A program made the position numbers and the translations under genes. From assembly GCA_016297585.1 (NCBI GenBank), contig JAEDGJ010000151.1, positions 1 to 5,763 of the forward strand: a DNA stretch of 5,763 bases. Reading direction: 5' to 3'. The first letter of the stretch is position 1. Each line of letters begins with the position of its first letter. The notes below the pieces were generated by a model, which made no database searches, was not told the DNA's origin, and was given only the letters and a program-made list of their open reading frames with translations. The stretch is from Clostridiaceae bacterium. GTDB lineage: Bacteria > Bacillota > Clostridia > Oscillospirales > QAMX01. Positions 1 to 5,262 of this stretch are shown in pieces.

Positions 1-2
1 AC

Positions 3-1070
3 CCCCATGCGCTGATGGTCAACTCCGGCACGTCCGCGCTGTCCTGCTGTCTCGCGGGACTCGGCATCGGCCCCGGCGACGACGTCATCGTGCCGGCCTA
101 TACCTACATCGCCACGGCGTCCGCCGTCATCAACGTCGGCGCGATCCCGATCCTCGCGGAGGTCGACGAGTCGCTGGGACTCGACCCCGCGGACGTCGAG
201 CGCAAGATCACGCCCTATACGAAGGCCGTCATCATGACGCATATGCAGGGCGTGCCGGGATGGGTCGACGCCGTCCGCGCCGTCGCGAAAAAGCACGGGC
301 TGTACATGATCGAGGACTGCTGCCAGGCCATCGGCGCGCGCTATAAGGGCGATTACTGCGGCGTGCATTCCGACGCGTTCGCCTGGAGCCTGAATTACTA
401 CAAGACGATCACCTGCGGCGAGGGCGGCGTCGCGTTCCTTGCAGACGAGCGCGCGTTTGCCAAGGCCGTCTGCCAGTCCGACCCCGCGAATCTGATGTGG
501 AAGTCGGGACTGATCGACGAGAATACCCAGCCGTTCTCCAAGGGCGGCTACCGCATCTCCGAGCTGTCCGCCGCCATTGCCCGCGTGCAGCTCACAAAGC
601 TCGAGGGGATCGTCGCGCAGACCCGCGCGCTGAAAAAGCGCCTGATCGCGGGACTTGCCGCCCCCGAGAACTACATCCTGCAGGTCGTGGACGACCCGGA
701 CGGCGACGCGGGACTGTCGTTTGCGATCATCGGCCGCTCGGACGAGCAGACGAAGCGGATGACGCAGGCGCTCGAGCGCGAAGGGCTGCACGTCGGCTCG
801 ATCTACAACGAGGGCTTCCCCGACCGCCACATCTATGCCTACTGGGATTCCATTATGGACCAGAACTCCTGGTCGGCGGCGGGATACCCGTGGAAGGACC
901 CGGCGTACAAAGGAGAGGTGCGCTACAGCCGCGACATGTGCCCGCGGACGCTCGACATCCTCTCGCGCTGCATGCGCGTCAGCCTGAACACCCGGTTTAC
1001 CGAAGAAAATGTCGACGAGATCGCCGAAGCCATCAACCTCGCGGACGCCGCTGTGACCGCGGGAAAGTAA
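3..1070 (+). CDS. DegT/DnrJ/EryC1/StrS-family PLP-dependent aminotransferase, 5'-truncated
   Basis: This is a fold-type I, PLP-dependent sugar aminotransferase-like protein. Such enzymes usually transfer an amino group from glutamate or glutamine to a keto sugar or cyclitol. The reading frame is open to the left edge and codes for PHAL just before the ATG at 15. That ATG lies inside the family's phosphate-binding motif (SGTSAL), which normally sits some tens of residues from the N-terminus, so the true start is outside the window. Counting from that ATG: GTSAL at 5-9, GPGDDVIVP at 19-27, the PLP-nitrogen Asp in IEDCCQA at D101, and the Schiff-base lysine K130 in NYYKTITCGEGG. The C-terminus (RVSLNTRFTEENVDEIAEAI) is typical of the family and complete. 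A region around 262-310 rich in aromatic residues (HIYAYW, GYPW) probably shapes the substrate pocket. The gene lies 19 bp upstream of the next gene, in one operon. The family is sure; the substrate is unknown. Confidence 0.93.
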   Translation, partial: PHALMVNSGTSALSCCLAGLGIGPGDDVIVPAYTYIATASAVINVGAIPILAEVDESLGLDPADVERKITPYTKAVIMTHMQGVPGWVDAVRAVAKKHGLYMIEDCCQAIGARYKGDYCGVHSDAFAWSLNYYKTITCGEGGVAFLADERAFAKAVCQSDPANLMWKSGLIDENTQPFSKGGYRISELSAAIARVQLTKLEGIVAQTRALKKRLIAGLAAPENYILQVVDDPDGDAGLSFAIIGRSDEQTKRMTQALEREGLHVGSIYNEGFPDRHIYAYWDSIMDQNSWSAAGYPWKDPAYKGEVRYSRDMCPRTLDILSRCMRVSLNTRFTEENVDEIAEAINLADAAVTAGK

Positions 1071-1077
1071 GGATTAT

Positions 1078-1083
1078 AGGAGG
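1078..1083 (+). promoter_or_regulatory. Shine-Dalgarno site for the first amidohydrolase-like gene
   Basis: AGGAGG lies 6 nt upstream of the ATG at 1090, in the 19-bp gap after the aminotransferase stop codon. It fixes the start of the downstream gene. The short gap, with no terminator or promoter, supports co-transcription. Confidence 0.85.
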
Positions 1084-1089
1084 AACCGC

Positions 1090-1854
1090 ATGATTTTCTA
1101 CGATGCAAACCTCTCCTACGGACTGGAATCGAACGAGGACGCAAGACCCCTGCGTCCCTGCCGCACCATCGGAGAGCTGCGCGCCGCGCTGGACCGCGCG
1201 GGAATCGCCGGCGGACTGGTCCGCACCGTCGCCGCCGATCTGGAGGGCGTCGTCACGGGAAACCGGATGCTCGCCCACGACTTAAAGACCGTACAGGGGC
1301 TTTACGGCATGTACACGCTGCTGCCGAGCGTGACGCATGAGATCCCCGCGCCGCGCGAGCTGCCGGACGTCCTGCGCCGCGACCGGATGCCCGTGCTGCG
1401 CGTCAATCCCCGCGTGCACCGCTATCTGCCGAAAGCCGGCGTCCTCGCGGACTACCTCGGCATCGCCGAGGAGGCGGGGATTCCGGTGATGTTCGACCTA
1501 AACTGCGGCATCCAGCTCGGCGAGGTCTGGGACATCATGGAACGCTTCCCGAACCTGCCGGCGATCCTCGGCTGGAACAATGTCTGGCCGTCCGACCGCA
1601 ACTACGGGCCGTTTCTCGCGGCTTTCCCGCGGATGAAGCTCGAGCTGTCGAACGTGATGACGGATCAGGGGCTTGAGTGGCTCGTGAAGGAGTTCGGCGC
1701 GGAGCGCTTCCTGTTTGCGAGCCGCTTCCCGGAGATGTACATGGGCGGCGGGATGCTGATGCTGCGCTGCGCGGAGATCTCCGATGAGGACAAGGAAAAG
1801 ATCGCCGGCGGCAACTTTTTGTCGATGATTCGGGAGGTGATGGGCAATGATTAA
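1090..1854 (+). CDS. Amidohydrolase-fold protein lacking metal ligands (predicted pseudoenzyme)
   Basis: A 254-residue soluble protein that reads as a divergent amidohydrolase (Amidohydro_2-like TIM barrel). It aligns by eye with the next gene along much of its length, most clearly LEWLVKEFGAERFLFASRFP (195-214) against LERFVGELGSERILFGTDLP. The catalytic landmarks are lost. The N-terminal HxH is replaced by D5-A6-N7, the strand-5 His by D136 (VMFDLN), the strand-6 His region by GWNN (161-164), and the strand-8 Asp (GTD) by S211-R212. In the family these residues bind the active-site metal, so hydrolysis by the usual mechanism is unlikely. The frame is intact, has a strong ribosome binding site and overlaps its neighbour by 8 bp, which argues for a maintained gene and not decay. 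A structural or regulatory partner of the downstream enzyme is the best inference. A metal-independent lyase or isomerase role is possible. Confidence 0.82.
   Translation: MIFYDANLSYGLESNEDARPLRPCRTIGELRAALDRAGIAGGLVRTVAADLEGVVTGNRMLAHDLKTVQGLYGMYTLLPSVTHEIPAPRELPDVLRRDRMPVLRVNPRVHRYLPKAGVLADYLGIAEEAGIPVMFDLNCGIQLGEVWDIMERFPNLPAILGWNNVWPSDRNYGPFLAAFPRMKLELSNVMTDQGLEWLVKEFGAERFLFASRFPEMYMGGGMLMLRCAEISDEDKEKIAGGNFLSMIREVMGND
1832..1839 (+). promoter_or_regulatory. Shine-Dalgarno site inside the upstream gene, coupling the two amidohydrolase genes
   Basis: GGGAGGTG lies 7 nt upstream of the ATG at 1847 and within the last codons of the preceding gene. The start at 1847 comes before the preceding stop (TAA, 1852-1854), giving an 8-bp out-of-frame overlap. 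This arrangement usually gives translational coupling. Confidence 0.75.
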
Positions 1855-2659
1855 CGAGAAATCCGCTCTTGCACGCGAGTTCTGGGAAAAGGGGTACGTC
1901 GAGGACTGCCCGATCTACGATTTCCACGGGCATATGCACGAGATGGCGGGCGGCTTCCTGCCCGCGCCGGAGACGGAGCAGATGCTGCACACCATCCGCC
2001 GCGCGCATATCGAGAGCTTCATCTTCTCCTCGCACATCGCCCTGAACTCCCCCGAGATCGCCGAACGTGCCAATCTCGAGCCGGTGCGCAAGGTCGGCCG
2101 TCCTCTGCGCGCCTACTTGGGCGTCAAGACCTATGACGCCGACTGGGAACGCGACCGCGCGCTGCTGGAGGAGAACCCGGACGTGTACGTCGGCTGCAAA
2201 TTCCTGCTCGACTACTTCCACGTTCCGCTGGAGGGAGAGCGCCATGTGCCGTACTGGGAGTACCTAAACGAGCACGGCCTGCTCGCGCTCTGCCATACCT
2301 GGGGCTGGAGCCGGTGGGACGGGCCGGACAACGTCGAGCGCGTGGCGAAGACCTATCCGAACGTGTCGATCCTCTGCGGACACTCGATGCACGGCGAATG
2401 GGACCGCGCGATCGCGATCGCGAAGGAATGCCCGAATGTCTACCTCGAGCTGACGGCCGTCATGGACGACCGCGGCGTTCTCGAGCGCTTTGTCGGTGAA
2501 CTCGGCAGCGAGCGCATCCTGTTCGGCACCGATCTGCCGTGGTTCTCGACGTTCTACTACATCGGCGCGATCCTCGACGCCGACATCACGGACGACGACC
2601 GCCGCAACATCTTCTACCGCAACGGTAAAAAGCTGCTCGCGCGGATCGGACGCGAATAA
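1847..2659 (+). CDS. Amidohydrolase family protein (Amidohydro_2-like metal-dependent hydrolase)
   Basis: A 270-residue cytoplasmic TIM-barrel hydrolase of the amidohydrolase superfamily, in the broad group that includes sugar lactonases and ACMSD-type decarboxylases. The expected metal and catalytic positions are present in order: H27-x-H29 (YDFHGHMH), H150 (LCHTWGW), H179 (LCGHSMHG, with H182 nearby) and D229 (LFGTDLPW). K118 (VGCKFLLDYFH) sits on an inner strand and may contact substrate. Length is usual for the compact members of the family. The start is set by a Shine-Dalgarno site 7 nt upstream and overlaps the predicted-inactive paralogue by 8 bp. A strong terminator follows 8 bp after the stop, so this is the last gene of the operon. 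With a sugar-type aminotransferase upstream, a lactone, N-acyl or cyclitol-derived substrate is plausible, but the sequence does not show it. Confidence 0.92.
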   Translation: MINEKSALAREFWEKGYVEDCPIYDFHGHMHEMAGGFLPAPETEQMLHTIRRAHIESFIFSSHIALNSPEIAERANLEPVRKVGRPLRAYLGVKTYDADWERDRALLEENPDVYVGCKFLLDYFHVPLEGERHVPYWEYLNEHGLLALCHTWGWSRWDGPDNVERVAKTYPNVSILCGHSMHGEWDRAIAIAKECPNVYLELTAVMDDRGVLERFVGELGSERILFGTDLPWFSTFYYIGAILDADITDDDRRNIFYRNGKKLLARIGRE

Positions 2660-2667
2660 AAAACCCG

Positions 2668-2693
2668 GGCGCGGAGCTTTCCGCGCCTTTTTT
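2668..2693 (+). terminator. Intrinsic terminator of the aminotransferase-amidohydrolase operon
   Basis: A perfect 8-bp stem (GGCGCGGA at 2668-2675 paired with TCCGCGCC at 2680-2687) closes a 4-nt GCTT loop. Six Ts follow at 2688-2693. It starts 8 bp after the stop codon at 2659 and separates this operon from the regulator gene. Confidence 0.93.
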
Positions 2694-2762
2694 CGTACCG
2701 CGTTGTGCTGCGGGAAAAAGGGAAAACTCCGCCCGGAAAAAGTCGGACGCAGGCGCGCCCGC

Positions 2763-2773
2763 TGTGCTATACT
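2763..2773 (+). promoter_or_regulatory. Extended -10 promoter of the AraC-family regulator gene
   Basis: TGTGCTATACT matches the Gram-positive extended -10 consensus TRTGNTATAAT at ten of eleven positions; the -10 hexamer TATACT is at 2768-2773. No good TTGACA-like -35 box is seen (2742-2750 is GTCGGACGC), which fits dependence on the extended -10. The start site would be near 2780, giving a leader of roughly 17 nt before the ATG at 2797. Confidence 0.7.
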
Positions 2774-2781
2774 TTCCGCAT

Positions 2782-2787
2782 AGGAGG
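2782..2787 (+). promoter_or_regulatory. Shine-Dalgarno site deciding the start of the AraC-family gene
   Basis: AGGAGG lies 9 nt upstream of the ATG at 2797. An in-frame GTG at 2764 gives a protein 11 residues longer, but it lies inside the predicted -10 element and has no ribosome binding site, so 2797 is preferred. Confidence 0.85.
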
Positions 2788-2796
2788 GAAGACGAA

Positions 2797-3678
2797 ATGG
2801 ATATGCTCGGACAGCTTCGCGACGCGATCGCCTATATCGAGGATAATCTCGGCGCTGAGATCGATTTTGAGAAGGCGGCGGGGATCGCCTGCGTATCGAA
2901 GGACGCGTTTCTGCGGTTTTTCAGCTATATGACCGGCATGACGCTGCCGGAGTACATCCGGCGCAGACGGCTGACGCTTGCGGCGGACGAGCTGCGGGAG
3001 GGCGGACTGCGCGTGATCGATGCGGCGGTGAAATACGGTTGGAACAGTGCGGACGCTTTCTCGAAGGCATTTTTCCGCCAGCACGGCGTCACGCCGTCGC
3101 AGGCACGGGATCGTTCGGCGCGGCTGCGGGTCTATCCGCCCGTTTCCTTCCACATTGCGGTGAAGGGAGCAAAGGAAATGGATTTCAGACTGGTGGATTT
3201 TCCGGAAACGCGCGTGCTCGGGGTATCCGCGCCGTTTGACGGGGAAGGGTACGGGAGCCGGGAGGCGCTGCGGCATCTGCTGTGGTCGGAGGACTGCGGA
3301 AATGTGCCGGAGCGCATTGCCGGGGCGCGCTGGAACACGGCGGGGTGCCACGCGCATGACGGCGTGTGGTACGGCGTCTGGCAGGACGGACGGTACATGA
3401 TCGCACGGGAAGCGGGGGACGTCCGGGGGACTGGACTGGAGGAGCGGATCCTGCCCGCCTGCACCTGTGCAGCGTTTGCGACGGAGAAGGGCGGACGCGC
3501 ATGGGAGGAGCTCCCGCGGCTCTTTGCTCTGATCGAGGCGTGGCTTCCCTCGTCCGGGTACGAAAAAGCGCCCGGTCCGGTGCTGGAGGTGCTACACCTT
3601 TGGACGGACGGCGAGGAAAGACGGAAAAACCGGTATTACGAGGTCTGGATCCCGGTAAAACGTAAATCTGCCGGGTAA
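2797..3678 (+). CDS. AraC-family transcriptional regulator with GyrI-like effector-binding domain
   Basis: A 293-residue regulator with DNA-binding domain first and ligand domain second, the layout of Rob-like AraC proteins. Residues about 5-108 form the double helix-turn-helix: the first around AAGIACVSKDAFLRFFSYMTG, then the linker helix YIRRRRLTLAADEL, then the second helix-turn-helix (VIDAAVKYGWNSADAFSKAF) ending in the family signature FRQHGVTPSQAR. Residues about 128-287 read as a GyrI-like (SOUL/AraC effector-binding) domain, beginning MDFRLVDFPETRVLGVSAPF and closing with PGPVLEVLHLW (E264) and YYEVWIPV, the usual final strands. Such domains often bind small hydrophobic or cationic ligands. 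C184, H185 and H187 cluster in the ligand domain. The gene has its own promoter and lies between terminators, so it is monocistronic. Its targets are not visible; either neighbouring operon or a distant locus is possible. Family assignment is firm, ligand unknown. Confidence 0.93.
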   Translation: MDMLGQLRDAIAYIEDNLGAEIDFEKAAGIACVSKDAFLRFFSYMTGMTLPEYIRRRRLTLAADELREGGLRVIDAAVKYGWNSADAFSKAFFRQHGVTPSQARDRSARLRVYPPVSFHIAVKGAKEMDFRLVDFPETRVLGVSAPFDGEGYGSREALRHLLWSEDCGNVPERIAGARWNTAGCHAHDGVWYGVWQDGRYMIAREAGDVRGTGLEERILPACTCAAFATEKGGRAWEELPRLFALIEAWLPSSGYEKAPGPVLEVLHLWTDGEERRKNRYYEVWIPVKRKSAG

Positions 3679-3685
3679 CGGACGC

Positions 3686-3733
3686 AAAAACACCCGCGAA
3701 ACGCCGAAAAACATCGGCTTCGCGGGTGTTTTT
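3686..3733. terminator. Bidirectional terminator between convergent genes
   Basis: A long inverted repeat lies between the stop of the AraC-family gene (3678) and the stop of the minus-strand acetyltransferase gene (3742). The outer stem pairs 3686-3700 with 3719-3733 (15 bp, core CACCCGCGAA). After a 2-nt bulge (3701-3702) an inner 5-bp stem pairs 3703-3707 with 3714-3718 around a 6-nt AAAACA loop. Five As on the left and five Ts on the right give a U-tract in both directions, so it can end both transcripts. Confidence 0.92.
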
Positions 3734-3741
3734 ATGCGGAA

Positions 3742-4380
3742 TTATTCCTCGACGCGGCAGCCGCCGCAGATTTCGGGCTTATACTTCATGCTGTCGGCCT
3801 CGGTGATCTCACGGATGACGCGGCAGGGCACGCCGGCGGCAAAGGAGTTTGCCGGGATGTCCTTCGTCACGACGCTGCCCGCGCCGATGACGCAGTTGTC
3901 GCCGATCGTGACGCCGGAGCAGACGACGACGTTCGCGCCGAACCAGATGTTCGAGCCGATGGTCACGGGCTTGGCATAGCAGAGCCGCGCGGGCTTGCCT
4001 TCCTCGTCGATCATCCGGTTGCGCTCCCCGGGGAGCATCGGGTGGATCGGCGTGACGATCGTGACGTTGGGGCCGAAGTTGACGTCGTCGCCGATGGTCA
4101 CGGGCGCGTCGTCCTGCACGGTCAGGTTGTAGTTGCCGAAAAAGCGCTTGCCGATGTGGGTGTGCTTGCCGTAGTGGAAAAAGATCGGCCCCTGGAGAAA
4201 GCCGCCTTCGCCGAGATCGCCGAGGATCTGGCGCAGCAGCTCCGCGCGGATCTCGGTTTCGTCCTCGAAGGTGCGGTTGTACTTCGCGCAGAGGTTGTGC
4301 GAGCGCATCTTGATCGCGCGGAGGGCCGGGTCGCCGGGATGGAAAAGCTGTCCTGCAAAGATTTTTTCTTCTTCCGTCAT
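3742..4380 (-). CDS. Maltose/galactoside O-acetyltransferase-family protein (hexapeptide repeat)
   Basis: A 212-residue acetyl-CoA-dependent O-acetyltransferase of the Maa/LacA/NodL type, expected to act as a cytoplasmic trimer that acetylates a sugar hydroxyl. Residues about 4-57 match the N-terminal maltose-acetyltransferase helical domain (EEEKIFAGQLFHPGDPAL). Residues about 65-190 form the left-handed beta-helix, with hexapeptide runs such as VTIGDDVNFGPNVTI, VTIGSNIWFGANVVV and VTIGDNCVIGAGSVV. The catalytic His is H113 in TPIHPM, and AAGVPCRVIR is the usual end of the helix. An extra tail of some 20 residues carries a CxxC pair (C205, C208). The gene follows the PHP gene by 20 bp. Its likely Shine-Dalgarno site AGGAG (4398-4394) directly follows the upstream TAA but is 13 nt from the ATG, which is long, so coupling to the upstream gene may help initiation. 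The sugar acceptor is unknown. Confidence 0.92.
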   Translation of the reverse strand: MTEEEKIFAGQLFHPGDPALRAIKMRSHNLCAKYNRTFEDETEIRAELLRQILGDLGEGGFLQGPIFFHYGKHTHIGKRFFGNYNLTVQDDAPVTIGDDVNFGPNVTIVTPIHPMLPGERNRMIDEEGKPARLCYAKPVTIGSNIWFGANVVVCSGVTIGDNCVIGAGSVVTKDIPANSFAAGVPCRVIREITEADSMKYKPEICGGCRVEE

Positions 4381-4400
4381 ATGCTCTCAAAGTCTCCTTT

Positions 4401-5240
4401 TTATCGTTTGATGCGGCGCGCCATCGCCATGAAGTCTTCCTCGTCCGCACCCCACGCGCCTTCCGCCGTATACGGCGGACAGCAGCCGCCCATGACGCCG
4501 GAGTGATCGGAGCCGCCGGAGCGGTACAGCCCGTATGCCGCCGCCGCTTCGCGCGCAAGCTTCTCGTCCGTCTCGTCGAGGTCGGGATGGCAGACCTCGA
4601 TGCCCAGCAGTCCGAGCTCGACAAGCTCCGGCACGAAACGCGCCTGACGGTGCGGATGCGCGAGGATCGGGATGCCGTCCGCGCGGCGGATGACGGAGAT
4701 CGCCTCGGCGGCGGTGGGCTCCTCGATCCGGTGCGCGCGGGCGAAATCGCCCTGAAAGACGAGCTTAAAGTATTTGTCCTGCTCGAGGATGTCGAACACG
4801 CCCTTGAGTTCCATCGCGCGGAAGACCTGCTCGTTGCAGAACCACCGGCAGCCGGGGTTGTACGCCTCGACCTCGTCCCAGGTGATGTCGCGCAGCAAGC
4901 CTTCCCGCACGCCGTTTTCAAACAGCAGCCGCGTATGGACGTTGCGCCAGTCGCAGAGACGGTCGATGAACGCCTTCAGCGCGGGGCATTCGAGATCGAT
5001 GCCGAGTCCGACGAGGTGGAAGCCCTTCTCGGGCAGCCGGCAGGTGATCTCGACGCCGGGCAGCGCGATCAGGCCGAGGCTTTGCGCCTCGCGCAGGAAT
5101 TCCGTGTTGCCGCTCGTGACGTCGTGGTCGGTCAGCACGGCGGCGCGGTAGCCCATGCCGACCGCCATGCGCGCGAGATGCATCGGACGGAACTGCCCGT
5201 CCGAATGCGTCGAGTGAAAATGACAGTTCGCAAATTTCAT
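4401..5240 (-). CDS. PHP-domain metal-dependent phosphoesterase (RNase AM / nucleoside 3',5'-bisphosphate phosphatase-like)
   Basis: A 279-residue PHP-domain protein of the COG0613 type, the group of E. coli YciV (RNase AM) and nucleoside 3',5'-bisphosphate 5'-phosphatases; length is usual for it. Metal-binding motifs appear in order: H7-x-H9 and D14 (CHFHSTHSDG), D38-H39-D40 (LTDHD), E64 (PGVEIT), H75 (FHLVGLGID), H195 and H197 (AHPHRQ), H218 and D245-H246 (GGSDHSG). The start at 5240 is natural, since the first motif should lie within the first ten residues. The last motif reads GSDHS where the YciV type has GSDxH, so the final His is shifted by one position. A region of about 100 residues (88-190) between motifs is the usual substrate-covering insertion. 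The gene starts 22 bp after the aldo/keto reductase stop, with a weak GGGGG ribosome binding site at 5255-5251. RNA/nucleotide hydrolysis is likely, but the carbohydrate-type neighbours leave a sugar-phosphate role open. Confidence 0.92.
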   Translation of the reverse strand: MKFANCHFHSTHSDGQFRPMHLARMAVGMGYRAAVLTDHDVTSGNTEFLREAQSLGLIALPGVEITCRLPEKGFHLVGLGIDLECPALKAFIDRLCDWRNVHTRLLFENGVREGLLRDITWDEVEAYNPGCRWFCNEQVFRAMELKGVFDILEQDKYFKLVFQGDFARAHRIEEPTAAEAISVIRRADGIPILAHPHRQARFVPELVELGLLGIEVCHPDLDETDEKLAREAAAAYGLYRSGGSDHSGVMGGCCPPYTAEGAWGADEEDFMAMARRIKR

Positions 5241-5262
5241 GCCGGAGCGTCCCCCTTATATT

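Noticed and set aside
15..17. ATG at 15 as the true start of the aminotransferase
   Set aside because: The frame is open upstream to the window edge and the ATG falls at the conserved SGTSAL motif, so the N-terminal part is missing from the window.
1535..2245. A minus-strand open frame of about 236 codons opposite the two amidohydrolase genes
   Set aside because: It spans the overlap of two well-supported plus-strand genes, has low-complexity composition and no motif.
2694..2762. The gap between the operon terminator and the regulator promoter as a place for a small gene or operator
   Set aside because: I saw no convincing inverted repeat, direct repeat or ribosome binding site with an open frame here.
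2764..2796. GTG at 2764 as the start of the AraC-family gene
   Set aside because: It lies within the predicted -10 region, has no Shine-Dalgarno site, and adds residues before the normal N-terminus. The ATG at 2797 has AGGAGG 9 nt upstream.
3809..4921. A long minus-strand open frame of about 370 codons across the acetyltransferase and PHP genes
   Set aside because: It is very rich in Arg, Ser and Ala, shows no family motifs, and runs across two genes with clear catalytic motifs in another frame. It is a by-product of high GC.
5255..5260. TATAAG on the minus strand between the aldo/keto reductase and PHP genes as a promoter
   Set aside because: Transcription would begin only a few bases before the PHP start codon and miss the ribosome binding site. 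No -35 box was seen and the gap is only 22 bp, so read-through from upstream is more likely.
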